61,372 nt of DNA, taken from positions 1-61,372 of the forward strand of contig CAZYLK010000012.1 in the NCBI GenBank assembly GCA_964648365.1, written 5' to 3'. Both the position numbers and the translations under genes were made by a program. Under the pieces are notes generated by a model. It did not search any database. It had not been told where the DNA came from and worked only from the letters and a program-made list of their open reading frames with translations. The stretch comes from SURF-32 sp964648365 (lineage in GTDB: Bacteria > Planctomycetota > Phycisphaerae > UBA1845). Below are positions 16,139 through 24,900 of this stretch, in pieces; position 1 is the first letter of the stretch; every line of letters starts with the position of its first letter.

Positions 16139-17841
16139 GGCATGTCCTTTCGTTGCTTACGGCTTTTCTTTGTCCTGGGGCTGGTCTGTTCACTGGAATC
16201 CGTGCCATCGCGGCGCCGGCGCTCGGGATCCCGCCGCGCGCTGCGCTTCGGCTCTTTCATGTCGCGGTCGCGCTTCTGCGGCGGCGCCATACGCGACGGG
16301 TCGCCGTCGGCAGGTTCCGCCCTTCGCACGTCGGGCGTTGCCCCGTCACGCTGCACCGAGTCTTCGTTTGCGTTCGCGGACGAACGATCTTCGCCCGGGG
16401 CCAACTCGCTGATTTGTGCAGCGGTAAGCAATCCCAGCCAGATCGCGATGCCCGCGACGCGCGCAAGGCTCCACGGCGCCCGAGCGACGAACAGCGCGGC
16501 CGCGTAGAGAAGCAGGATCCAGAAGAAGGAAAGTTGAAAACGGATCGGACCGAAGTGGGTGGCGATGTGAACGAGCGCCAGATAGAGCACGAACAGCAGC
16601 AACAGCAGATCGGAGCGGCCGAGTCGGCACAGCGCGAACCCGACGCCGCCGAGCGCCAGCACGGCCAGCCCGGACGTTACGAGAATCGCCGCGATCGCCC
16701 GGACGCCCCAGTCGCCGAACAACTCCGGATCGTCGCCGCCGCGGGACAGGAGCCACCCGCCCGGGCGCAGGATCCGCGGGCCGACCTCGACGACCTTCTG
16801 CAGCAGCCACGCCGGCTGGCGATCCCGAATGATCTGCAAGCCGCGCTGTTTCAACTCGGCGTTCATGTCGACGCGAATCTGCTCGTCCGTCGCGGCGTCG
16901 CCGAGGCCGGCCTTGACCTTCTCTTTGACGTCCGCCGTGATCGCCTGCCGCTGCCGGTTCGACGTGTTGCCCATGAGGATCGGGTTGCCGTCGTCGTAGG
17001 AGACGATGACGAGCCGGTCGAGGTGGAAGTAGTTTCGCAACGTCCACGGCAGAATGACGAAGCCCTGGGCGGCTATCATGGCGAGCGCGGCCGCGCCGTT
17101 GCGGCGCAGCCCGCGTCCACCCAGCAGCAACACAAGCAGCGCCGCCACCGGCGTGAAATACAGCCCGATGCTGCGCACCAGCGCCGTCGCGCCGGCTGCG
17201 AATCCAGCGAGCAGGCCGGATGCCGCCGAGGGGGAATTAAGGCACCAGATCAACGTCACCATCGACCAGACGACCATCGGCCAGTGGGCGTTGTCCACGA
17301 TGGGGTAGTACACGTGCGTGACGTAGCGCGGATCCACGGCGACGAACAGGGCGGCCAGGACGCCGAGCGTCGGCCCGTGCAGCGACCGGCCCACCAGATA
17401 AACACCCAGGATGCCCAGCAGCGCAAGCCCGACGTTCAGCGCCTGCCCGATGCGGAGCCGCGCCTGCTGCTCGGCGTAAGCCGGGTGATCGGGCGCGAGT
17501 TCGCTTCGCGTCAGTTTGTCGTCGGTCAGATCCTGCGATGCGCCCATGATGGGCCGCTGAGCGGCGGCCAGCAGCGCGGCGTAGCCCGGAGCCCGGTTCC
17601 ACGTGTAGCTTTCACCGCTCACGAGGCGCAGCGATTGCGTGAAGTACTCGCGCGCGTCGCCCTTGAGCGGGTCGATCGGATCGAGCAGGCCGATGGCTGC
17701 AATGCGAAGCACCAGTGCCAGCGCGAGCACGCCGGCCACGTAAAACGCGCTGCCGCCGGCAGATCGCGGATCGTTCAGCGACGGCTGCATCGACGCGTCG
17801 GACTTCACCCGGGCCGTGGTGTTCACCTCCTCGCGGCTCAT
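16135..17841 (-). CDS. GT39-like polytopic membrane glycosyltransferase
   Basis: A protein of about 568 residues with roughly ten predicted membrane segments. The first loop has DPIDPLKGDAREY, resembling the Asp-containing D(D/E)xxY loop of the PMT/ArnT/GT83 superfamily, which uses a polyprenyl-phosphate sugar donor. VDPRYVTHVYYPIVDN and LVRSIGLYF are family-like segments. The C-terminal 70 residues are cytoplasmic and rich in Arg, Asp and Ser. I used the ATG at 17841 rather than the GTG one codon upstream. It lies 8 bp after the sulfatase gene and overlaps the arylsulfotransferase-like gene by four bases, so it belongs to that operon. Confidence 0.78.
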   Translation of the reverse strand: MSREEVNTTARVKSDASMQPSLNDPRSAGGSAFYVAGVLALALVLRIAAIGLLDPIDPLKGDAREYFTQSLRLVSGESYTWNRAPGYAALLAAAQRPIMGASQDLTDDKLTRSELAPDHPAYAEQQARLRIGQALNVGLALLGILGVYLVGRSLHGPTLGVLAALFVAVDPRYVTHVYYPIVDNAHWPMVVWSMVTLIWCLNSPSAASGLLAGFAAGATALVRSIGLYFTPVAALLVLLLGGRGLRRNGAAALAMIAAQGFVILPWTLRNYFHLDRLVIVSYDDGNPILMGNTSNRQRQAITADVKEKVKAGLGDAATDEQIRVDMNAELKQRGLQIIRDRQPAWLLQKVVEVGPRILRPGGWLLSRGGDDPELFGDWGVRAIAAILVTSGLAVLALGGVGFALCRLGRSDLLLLLFVLYLALVHIATHFGPIRFQLSFFWILLLYAAALFVARAPWSLARVAGIAIWLGLLTAAQISELAPGEDRSSANANEDSVQRDGATPDVRRAEPADGDPSRMAPPQKRDRDMKEPKRSARRDPERRRRDGTDSSEQTSPRTKKSRKQRKDMP

Positions 17842-17849
17842 CACGGCCC

Positions 17850-20800
17850 CTATTCGTCGTCGTCTTCTAGATACCCAAGCGAGTCGAGTAGCGCCCTGCG
17901 CTGTTTACTGATCCGACCCCCCTTCTCGATGACATCTGTGGCTCGCTTCGCCCTCCATCTCAGTTTTTGCTCAATCCAGGGTTGAAGCAGTTCCCTGTGC
18001 CGCCGGATGAGGTCCGCGTGGTCGCCAGCAACGTTCACCGTCTCATTCGGGTCTTTAGATAAGTCGAACACCCACACGTCGCCCTCGGCCACGTCCAATG
18101 GCGGAAAAGCCTTGATCCGAATGAGCGTGTAGTAACACTTCAGGTTTCCCTCGCGTATGACCACCTGACGGGCGCTACCGGCTTCATGCACGAACAGATC
18201 GCGCTCCGTGATACGGTTCGACGGCTGTCCACGAAGTGCTGAAACCAGGCTCAAGCCCGGCATTTCGTTCCGAACGTCGAGACCGTAAAGCTCCGCAATC
18301 GTCGGCGCCAAGTCCATGTGGGTCACCTGTCGATCGATGCGCACCCCGGCCGGCATGCCCGGTATCCTCACGATCAGTGGGACGTGAAGGGTCTCCTCGA
18401 AGGGAAAGGCGTGGTTGTAGTACATTTGTCGCTCGCCCAGACTCTCTCCGTGGTCACCAACAACAATTACGCCGGTCGTGTCGCGGAGCCCGAGTTCATC
18501 GACGCGCTTCATCAGCCGCCCCAGGTGGCGATCCGTATTGGCAACCTCTCCCTGATACATCGCCAGAGGGTATGCCTCGTCTCGGACGCCCGGAAGCCAG
18601 TGCGTGAACCGCGCGCGCCCGGGGTGATCAGTCAGCAGTGGTCCCGTCCCCTCTGTCGGGTCGTCTGCGTAGAACTGCTTCGCGAGTTCCGCGGGTGGGG
18701 CATAGGGAACGTGGGGATCCCAGTAATGCACCCATAAGAAAAAAGGCGTACCCTGATTCCGCTCGAGCCAATCCATTGCCAGCTCTGTGACTTTGCGCGC
18801 ATCGAGGAACTTGCCAGGCTTGTCCGGAATGTCTTCCACGTGATCAAAGCCGCGCCATCCGATCCAACCGGACAAGTGGGCGGACGACGGAAACGCGGCC
18901 GTGACGCGCCCGGCTCGCTTGAAGGCGAGCGGAAGCAAGTCTATCCGGTCGTTGATCGGCGTTATATTGTCGACAGCCTCGTGGTGCAGGGCATACAGCC
19001 CGCTCATTATCGTGGCGTGCGATGGATTCGTCTGGTTGGACTGGCTGAGGGCATTGAGGAAGACGGTGCCCTGGGAGGCCAGCCGGGCAAGCTCAGGTGT
19101 CGGAGCGTCGGTGGCATATGGGTTGACGTGATCGGCACGGGTCGTATCGAGGGTGATGAGAATGCAGTTGGCGGGATTTGGGTTGGCGGACCCCACCTTG
19201 GGCCTGCGGTCATCTTCGGGAGGCTCGTCGTCACCATCGGCAAGTTCCCGGCCAGGATTGCGCCCAGGAGGATCAGCCGCACCAATCTGATCGATCGCAC
19301 ATCCACGGCGATCAACCATTGCATTCGCTGGAGTATTCGGACAACGATCATGGTCATCCGGCACCCCATCGTTGTCCACGTCCCGTTCGTCCTCGTCGAC
19401 GTAGCCCAGGCTGGCCAGTTCATCGGCGTGTTTCGCGGAGATCGGTTCGTTCATCGCCGCCTGGTCGCGGCCTTCCGCGAATTCCGCGCCCCGACCGCGC
19501 TGCTCGCTGACCAGTTGCACCAGTCGCCGCTTCAATGCAGCCGCGCGCTCGGGATGATCGGCGATGACGTCATGCAGTTCATAGGGATCCTCGGCCAGGT
19601 GAAATAACTGGTCCGCCTCGTCCGGCCGGCCCGCGAGGATGTACTTCCACCCGTCCTCCTCGACGGCGAATGCATTCTTGCGACCGGGACGCTGGTAGTA
19701 GAGCGGTCGTGGCATTGGATCGGCCAGCACGTCAGCGCCCGTACACTGCTTCAGGAACTCCGCGACCGGCAGGCGTCCGTCGACCATCCGCAGGACAGTC
19801 GGCATGACGTCAACCAGCGAAAGACCCTGCGCGATTCGCCGAGGCGCCTCGCCGGGCACGTGGACCATCAGCGGAACGTGCATCTGTTCGTTCCACACGT
19901 GGCCGTGACCCAGTTCATTGTGCTCGCCCAGCCCCTCGCCGTGGTCGGACGTGAATATGACGACCGTGCGATTCCAGAGGCCGGAGGCTTCGAGATGGCT
20001 GACGAGACGCTCGATGGCGGCATCGACGTAACGGATCGAGCCGTCGTACTGGTTGGTCTGCTCGTCCGCGAACTTGACCTTGGGATCGTCGCCGCCGCGC
20101 GGGCGGTGGCCGCCGCCGAGTTCCAGTCGCCGGGTGGAACGCGTGCGATCGAGGTAAGACTCCAGCGCATTGTCCGTCGAGTACATCGTCAGGTACTCGT
20201 CCGGCAGGTCGTAGGGTGAGTGATTATCGAAAAAGTGAATCCAGCCGAAGAAGGGCTGCGAGTCCGCGTTCAGCCGGGCCTCGGCGAGGTCCAGCGTGGC
20301 CTCGCATCGACGCGTCTTGTCGTCCGGTTCGGACCAGTCGTCGAAGCCGGTGGCGATCCCGGTGACGGCCTTGACCGGCGTGGCGCTGACGACGCCCCAC
20401 GTGCGATAGCCCCGGTCGCCCAGATGTTCGGCCAGCGTGCGCAGCGTCGGCGTTGAAACGAATCGGACGCCGACTTGTCCCGGGTGCTTCGCAAGGTTGG
20501 CCAGCGCGCCATGTTCGAGGGGATAGGTGCCCGTCATGATCGACGCATGGCTGGGCAGCGTCTGGGCCATCGGCGTCACGCAGCGCTCGAAGAAGAGCGT
20601 ACGCTGAGCGAGCGCATCCATGTAGGGTGAAGTGTCGCGAAAGTAGCCGTAGCAACCGAGGTTCTGTGCCCTGAGCGTGTCGATGGTGACGACGAGCAGA
20701 TTGAAGTTGTCTCGGGATACCGCAGGGTCCGCCGGCGTGTGACTCGCGGGACGCTCCTCAGCGGACGCGGAATCGGCGGGTCCGCGACTCCGGCAACCGG

Positions 20801-20852
20801 TGGGCATCAGCAGCAGGCCGCACAGGGCCAGCGTCGTTGATCGGATCATCAT
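17850..20852 (-). CDS. Double sulfatase lipoprotein with TSP3-like linker
   Basis: A 1000-residue lipoprotein (lipobox MPTGC) with two alkaline-phosphatase-superfamily sulfatase domains in tandem. Domain 1 (about 45-480) has VVTIDTLRAQNLGCYGY, QTLPSHASIMTG and IFTSDHGEGLGEH. Domain 2 (about 570-1000) has LITLDTTRADHVNPY, NQTNPSHATIMSGL and VVGDHGESLGE. In both, the position of the formylglycine Cys/Ser is a Thr or Asn context (TLPSH, TNPSH), so classical sulfatase chemistry is doubtful and phosphodiester or phospho-transfer hydrolysis is an alternative. Between them, DERDVDNDGVPDDHDRCPN is a thrombospondin type 3 calcium-binding repeat. An AAGGAG site precedes the start. First gene of the 14864-20852 operon. 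Confidence 0.88.
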   Translation of the reverse strand: MMIRSTTLALCGLLLMPTGCRSRGPADSASAEERPASHTPADPAVSRDNFNLLVVTIDTLRAQNLGCYGYFRDTSPYMDALAQRTLFFERCVTPMAQTLPSHASIMTGTYPLEHGALANLAKHPGQVGVRFVSTPTLRTLAEHLGDRGYRTWGVVSATPVKAVTGIATGFDDWSEPDDKTRRCEATLDLAEARLNADSQPFFGWIHFFDNHSPYDLPDEYLTMYSTDNALESYLDRTRSTRRLELGGGHRPRGGDDPKVKFADEQTNQYDGSIRYVDAAIERLVSHLEASGLWNRTVVIFTSDHGEGLGEHNELGHGHVWNEQMHVPLMVHVPGEAPRRIAQGLSLVDVMPTVLRMVDGRLPVAEFLKQCTGADVLADPMPRPLYYQRPGRKNAFAVEEDGWKYILAGRPDEADQLFHLAEDPYELHDVIADHPERAAALKRRLVQLVSEQRGRGAEFAEGRDQAAMNEPISAKHADELASLGYVDEDERDVDNDGVPDDHDRCPNTPANAMVDRRGCAIDQIGAADPPGRNPGRELADGDDEPPEDDRRPKVGSANPNPANCILITLDTTRADHVNPYATDAPTPELARLASQGTVFLNALSQSNQTNPSHATIMSGLYALHHEAVDNITPINDRIDLLPLAFKRAGRVTAAFPSSAHLSGWIGWRGFDHVEDIPDKPGKFLDARKVTELAMDWLERNQGTPFFLWVHYWDPHVPYAPPAELAKQFYADDPTEGTGPLLTDHPGRARFTHWLPGVRDEAYPLAMYQGEVANTDRHLGRLMKRVDELGLRDTTGVIVVGDHGESLGERQMYYNHAFPFEETLHVPLIVRIPGMPAGVRIDRQVTHMDLAPTIAELYGLDVRNEMPGLSLVSALRGQPSNRITERDLFVHEAGSARQVVIREGNLKCYYTLIRIKAFPPLDVAEGDVWVFDLSKDPNETVNVAGDHADLIRRHRELLQPWIEQKLRWRAKRATDVIEKGGRISKQRRALLDSLGYLEDDDE

Positions 20853-21688
20853 CAGAGGTTTCTCCTTATGCGACGCGAGGGACTGGTTCCCCTCGGTGGC
20901 AGGACTTGTCCAGGATGCGGCGTCTGCGGCGCCTGGTCTTCTCCGGCGGCGGCTGCGCCGCCAGCGACCGAGCTACGCGCGCCCAGTGCGGCCGGACCGG
21001 GGAAATCAGGCCTGTCGCCAGACGCCACGCTCGCGCCCCGACCCATCCGAATCATCGCGTCCCATCGATTACGGCGCATCGCCACCAAGCCGTCCAATAC
21101 TGGCCTTCCCGCAACCCGGGCTCTGATTGGCGGCCAGCGGACCGGGCCGACGCTGTGGTGCCGGAATTCGGGCCGGTTGATCGGCATTGTCGGCGGATTG
21201 TGCAGGCATCTCGATGACTTCACGCTCGAATCGGACCATGTTGGCGGGGAGGTGCGTCGTAGTCGGTCGTCTCGAAAGCGAGATATGCAAGGCACAGGCG
21301 GTTTACCCGGCGATACCCTGCGAACGGCACGCCGTGGATATACGATGTGCGAGAACGTCCCCGAGATGACCTGTCCGGATGGTGCTTCTACTCCCCCGGG
21401 CATCCTACTGGAGCATAGGCCGTCGCGGCGCTCGAGGCAAACGATGAGGCAAGAACCGCACGCCTAATGACCGTGCGCGGTCATACAATAGCTGCGAGCC
21501 GCAGCTTCCACCCGCGCGAAGGCTCGGGCTTCGGTGCGCGTGCGAATCGCGCGCGGCGACTCACAGGGAATGAGTATGGCGCTCTCCGGGATAACGGATG
21601 CGCAGCGCCGCAGCGCCGGGCGTACACTTGCGAGCCGTTTCCTGCTGTCGATCGAATCCGCTGGCACTCGTGGCCGCGGCGGGCGGCA
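20853..21688. other. Intergenic, no supported gene
   Basis: These 836 bp lie upstream of the double sulfatase and downstream of the ABC permease. Open frames occur on both strands but none has a recognisable domain, a good ribosome-binding site or codon bias distinguishable from chance. I see no clear repeat or RNA. Confidence 0.4.
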
Positions 21689-23035
21689 CTACCCGCGAAA
21701 GGCCCAACCGAGCATCTCACGGAAGTTTGCCCCCTTGCCGGTCATAAGCATCCCGACGCGAAAGATTCGCCCCGCGACGAAGATGCAGCCGACAGTCGTC
21801 AGGAGCACCAGAATGGCGCCGGCGATCGGCTGCCAGATCGGAATGCCGGGCGGCACGGCCTGTCGCACCGTCATGAGCATCGGGGTGGCGGGCGGAATAA
21901 AGGACATGATCGTGGCGAACGGCGAAAGCGGCTCTTTCACCACGCTCGGCCAGACCATCAGCGGGATAATCAGGAATGCGAACGCCGGCAGCAGCATGCT
22001 TTGCGCTTCGCGATGATCTGATACGGCCGAACCGATGGCAATGAAGATGGAACCGAACAGGATCACCATCAGCACCGTCTGAAACGCGAACCAGAAGACG
22101 AGGTTGCCCGGGAAGTATTGGCCGTACCCGGCGTAATTGACAGCGAGGAAGGCGCCGCCCAGGTAGATGGTCAGCAGCGTCAGCGTCACGCCGACCGTGC
22201 CGAACAGCTTGCCCAGCATCAGCGAGAACGGATCCACCGAGCCCAGCAGCACTTCGGCGATGCGTTCCATCTTCTCTTCAAGCACGCTCTGAATCAGCGG
22301 CGTGGCGCCGACGTTGACGGTCAGGAACATCAGCATGACCATCGCGAATGGGGCGAAGAAGTTGGCCAGTTCATTGGTCTTGCGGGCCTGGACGATCTCT
22401 CCGCTTTCGTCGCGGGTGACCAGCCCCAGGTTCTCGACGCTGACGCCGGCGGTCGCCGCCGCCACGACCTGCGGATCCAGCCCGGCGGCCGCCAGCCGCA
22501 GCCGCTGGATTTCGCCCTGCACGTTCGGCCGCAGCCAGCGGACGATGTCGCCGTACGTGGGCGTGTTCGAATGGTAGTGTACGCGGGCCGGCGCGGCGCC
22601 TGCCGCTTCCGGATCGGCTCCTTCCCCAACCTCCACCGGTGTCAGCGTCGAAAGCACGTCGGCGGGGATGATGACGAACGCGTAGTACTCACCGTCACGA
22701 ACGCGCTCCGACGCGGCGAAGGCGACGCGGTCTACGTCATCGGAGGTCGGCTCGACCCGCTCGAGTTTGAACACGGGGGCGACCTGCCGTCCGTCTGTGA
22801 AGATCTCTTCCGTATTGCGTTGATGCGCCGCCTTCGCGAGCACATCGAAGATGCGGCCGGTGTAGTCGATCACCGCCACGCGCTTCTCCCGCGTGTCGAC
22901 GCGATCGCCCATCGTCGCCTGGAAGGCGATGCCGCCGCCCATGAGCACCGGCATCATGATCAGCATAATCAGGAAGGCCTTGGTCTTTACGGCCGCCTGA
23001 TACTCCCGCATGGCTACGGCCATTACCTTACGCAA
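21689..23035 (-). CDS. ABC-2 type exporter permease (NatB-like)
   Basis: A 448-residue ABC-2 permease. It starts RKVMAVAMREYQAAVKTKAF, which is the usual N terminus of the NatB/YhaP group, then one membrane helix, a large extracytoplasmic domain (about 45-235) and five or six C-terminal helices including LTVNVGATPLIQSVLEEKMERI. The start is a TTG at 23035, preferred because GGAGGAGG lies 8 nt upstream and because homologues begin this way; an ATG four codons in is the alternative. It overlaps the upstream ATPase gene by 8 bp. The pair probably exports a small molecule or ions; the substrate cannot be told. Confidence 0.87.
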   Translation of the reverse strand: MRKVMAVAMREYQAAVKTKAFLIMLIMMPVLMGGGIAFQATMGDRVDTREKRVAVIDYTGRIFDVLAKAAHQRNTEEIFTDGRQVAPVFKLERVEPTSDDVDRVAFAASERVRDGEYYAFVIIPADVLSTLTPVEVGEGADPEAAGAAPARVHYHSNTPTYGDIVRWLRPNVQGEIQRLRLAAAGLDPQVVAAATAGVSVENLGLVTRDESGEIVQARKTNELANFFAPFAMVMLMFLTVNVGATPLIQSVLEEKMERIAEVLLGSVDPFSLMLGKLFGTVGVTLTLLTIYLGGAFLAVNYAGYGQYFPGNLVFWFAFQTVLMVILFGSIFIAIGSAVSDHREAQSMLLPAFAFLIIPLMVWPSVVKEPLSPFATIMSFIPPATPMLMTVRQAVPPGIPIWQPIAGAILVLLTTVGCIFVAGRIFRVGMLMTGKGANFREMLGWAFRG

Positions 23036-23954
23036 GGGTCGCCTCCTCCTCCGGCGCCGGCCGGGCGATGCGTACGAAGATGTCGTGCAGCGACGGCTGG
23101 GTCACCTCGAAGTGGGCGACGCGTCCGCGCTGGATAAGCTGGGTCAGAACGTCCTGGGTGTCGGCCCCTTCCGCCAGGCGCAGCTCCTGCAAACGGCCGA
23201 AGTCGGCAATGCGCTCCACACCGACCAGAGATTGCAGCGCGGCGCCGTTGCCATCCAGACGCACGCGCACCGTGTCATGCCCATACTGCCGCTGGATGTC
23301 GTCCAGCGTGCCGTCGAGCACCTTGCGGCCCTTGAAGATCATGAAGATGTAGTCGCACATTTTCTCGGCGACGCTCATGTCGTGCGTTGAAAAGACGACC
23401 GTGGTGCCCTTGCGCCGCAACCCGATAATGGCGTCGCGGATGACATCGGCGTTCACCGGGTCCAGCCCGGAAAACGGCTCGTCGAGAATGACCAACCTGG
23501 GTTCGTGGATCACGGCGCTGATGAACTGCACCTTCTGCGCCATGCCCTTCGACAATTCCTGGATCTTCTTGCCGCCCCAGCCCGCCAGGTCGAGCCGCGA
23601 CAGCCACTCTTCGATCGGCTCTTTGAACTCGCGCCGACCCTTCAGCTCCAGGTAGAACTTGAGCAGGTCATTCACCTTCATCTTGCGGTACAAGCCGCGC
23701 TCCTCCGGCAGGTAGCCAATGGTGTCGTTGGCGGCGCCGTGGATCGGCTCGCCCAGCACGCGGATCGACCCCGAGCCGGCATCGGGATAGTAGATCCCCA
23801 TGATCATGCGCAGCGTGGTCGTCTTGCCGGAACCGTTGGGGCCGATGAAGCCGTAGATGCTGCCCTCGGGCACGCAGAGCGACAGGTCGTCGACGGCCCG
23901 GTGCTCGCCGAACGTCTTGCTGACGTTGTCGATCGAGATAGCGTCGTTCGTCAT
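23028..23954 (-). CDS. ABC transporter ATPase (NatA-like)
   Basis: A 308-residue ABC ATPase. Walker A is GPNGSGKTTT, the Q-loop lies near YLPEERGLYRKM, the signature motif is LSKGMAQKVQ (a usual variant in NatA-type exporters), Walker B is LVILDEPFSGLDP and the switch is STHDM. The C-terminal 80 residues form the accessory domain seen in this exporter class. It energises the permease encoded immediately downstream, whose TTG start overlaps this stop codon. The ATG at 23954 is the only reasonable start. Confidence 0.95.
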   Translation of the reverse strand: MTNDAISIDNVSKTFGEHRAVDDLSLCVPEGSIYGFIGPNGSGKTTTLRMIMGIYYPDAGSGSIRVLGEPIHGAANDTIGYLPEERGLYRKMKVNDLLKFYLELKGRREFKEPIEEWLSRLDLAGWGGKKIQELSKGMAQKVQFISAVIHEPRLVILDEPFSGLDPVNADVIRDAIIGLRRKGTTVVFSTHDMSVAEKMCDYIFMIFKGRKVLDGTLDDIQRQYGHDTVRVRLDGNGAALQSLVGVERIADFGRLQELRLAEGADTQDVLTQLIQRGRVAHFEVTQPSLHDIFVRIARPAPEEEATLA

Positions 23955-24297
23955 GCCGGGTAGACTACCGCGCAGACGCCGGTGGGGGGATTAGATTCCC
24001 GGTGAGGTTTTCGACCCGCCGACAGGATGTTACAGGAAGAAGGGAGTGAGGGAGTGAGGGCGTCAGGGAGTAAGGGAAGAGAAGAGGGGGACGCATCGCT
24101 GCGAACTGGAATCGGCTCCGCGAGTCGCGGCCCCACCGCGTGCCAGCCTTGAATGCAAGGTTGCCTGATCAGCGGCGCTTTCGTCCGCGGATGGAACGAC
24201 AGGTCTCGACAGTTCACGCCCGCAAAGATGGGAAACCGCCACCTTCCTCACTTCCCTTACTCCCTTACTCCCTTACTCCCTCACTCCCTTCCGCACC
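23955..24297. repeat. Paired inverted GGGAGTRA arrays between divergent genes
   Basis: The 343-bp divergent gap upstream of pgsA holds two arrays of an 8-bp unit. At 24035-24089 the + strand reads GGGAGTGA/GGGAGTAA repeats; at 24244-24292 the same unit is on the - strand (CCCTTACT repeats) and ends 6 bp before the pgsA ATG. The two could form a long stem, or separate G-quadruplexes on opposite strands. No gene is visible between them. Confidence 0.75.
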
Positions 24298-24900
24298 ATG
24301 TGGCTCAACTGGCCCAACCGGATCACGATCGCCCGCATTCTGCTGGTCGCACCATTTGTGGTCGGGCTGCTGAATGCGCACCAGTCGGACCTCGCGCGGC
24401 GGGTGTCGCTGGCGCTGCTGGTGCTGATGGGCCTGACCGATCTGCTGGACGGGTTCCTGGCCCGCCGATTGCAACAGGAAACGATGCTGGGCCGGTTTCT
24501 GGATCCGGTCGGCGACAAGCTGCTGGTCACGGCCGCGGTGATCATCCTCGCCCTTCCGAGCACGGGCGTGGCGGACGTGCATCTGCGAAGCTGGGTGCCG
24601 GTGATCGCGATCGGCAAGGATATCGTGACGGTACTCGGGTTTTCCCTGATCCGGCTGACCACGGCCCGGACGTTCGTCAAACCGCGGCCGGCCGGCAAGG
24701 CGTGTACGCTGTTGCAGGTTGCGATGATCGGCGCGGTGCTGCTCTATCCGGACCTGCCGCCGGTCGTGCGGCCGGGCGTCGTCGCGCTGTGGTATGCCGC
24801 ATCCGGTTTGGCCGTCGTCGCGGCGCTCGACTATATTCGCGAAGGAAATCGATTTGCCTCGGCCGTTTCGCGGCCGGGCAGTGACGTAGGCAGGGAGTGA
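24298..24900 (+). CDS. pgsA: CDP-alcohol phosphatidyltransferase, probably PgsA
   Basis: A 200-residue integral membrane enzyme. NWPNRITIARILL opens the protein as in phosphatidylglycerophosphate synthase, and the CDP-alcohol motif D-G-x2-A-R-x8-G-x3-D-x3-D is complete: DLLDGFLARRL, then GRFLDPVGDK. It has about five membrane helices and would transfer a phosphatidyl group from CDP-diacylglycerol to glycerol-3-phosphate or a similar alcohol. The final residues are unusual: the last codon and TGA stop lie inside a GGGAGTGA repeat unit, and the start follows an inverted array of the same unit, so repeats bracket the gene on both sides. Assignment to PgsA rather than another CDP-alcohol transferase is by N-terminal resemblance. 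Confidence 0.82.
   Translation: MWLNWPNRITIARILLVAPFVVGLLNAHQSDLARRVSLALLVLMGLTDLLDGFLARRLQQETMLGRFLDPVGDKLLVTAAVIILALPSTGVADVHLRSWVPVIAIGKDIVTVLGFSLIRLTTARTFVKPRPAGKACTLLQVAMIGAVLLYPDLPPVVRPGVVALWYAASGLAVVAALDYIREGNRFASAVSRPGSDVGRE

Noticed and set aside
16153..17985. A 610-codon + strand frame opposite the GT39-like gene
   Set aside because: Antisense composition and no membrane helices, unlike the clear polytopic protein on the - strand.
21467..22021. A 184-codon + strand frame upstream of and overlapping the ABC permease
   Set aside because: It overlaps the conserved C terminus of the permease and has no recognisable domain.
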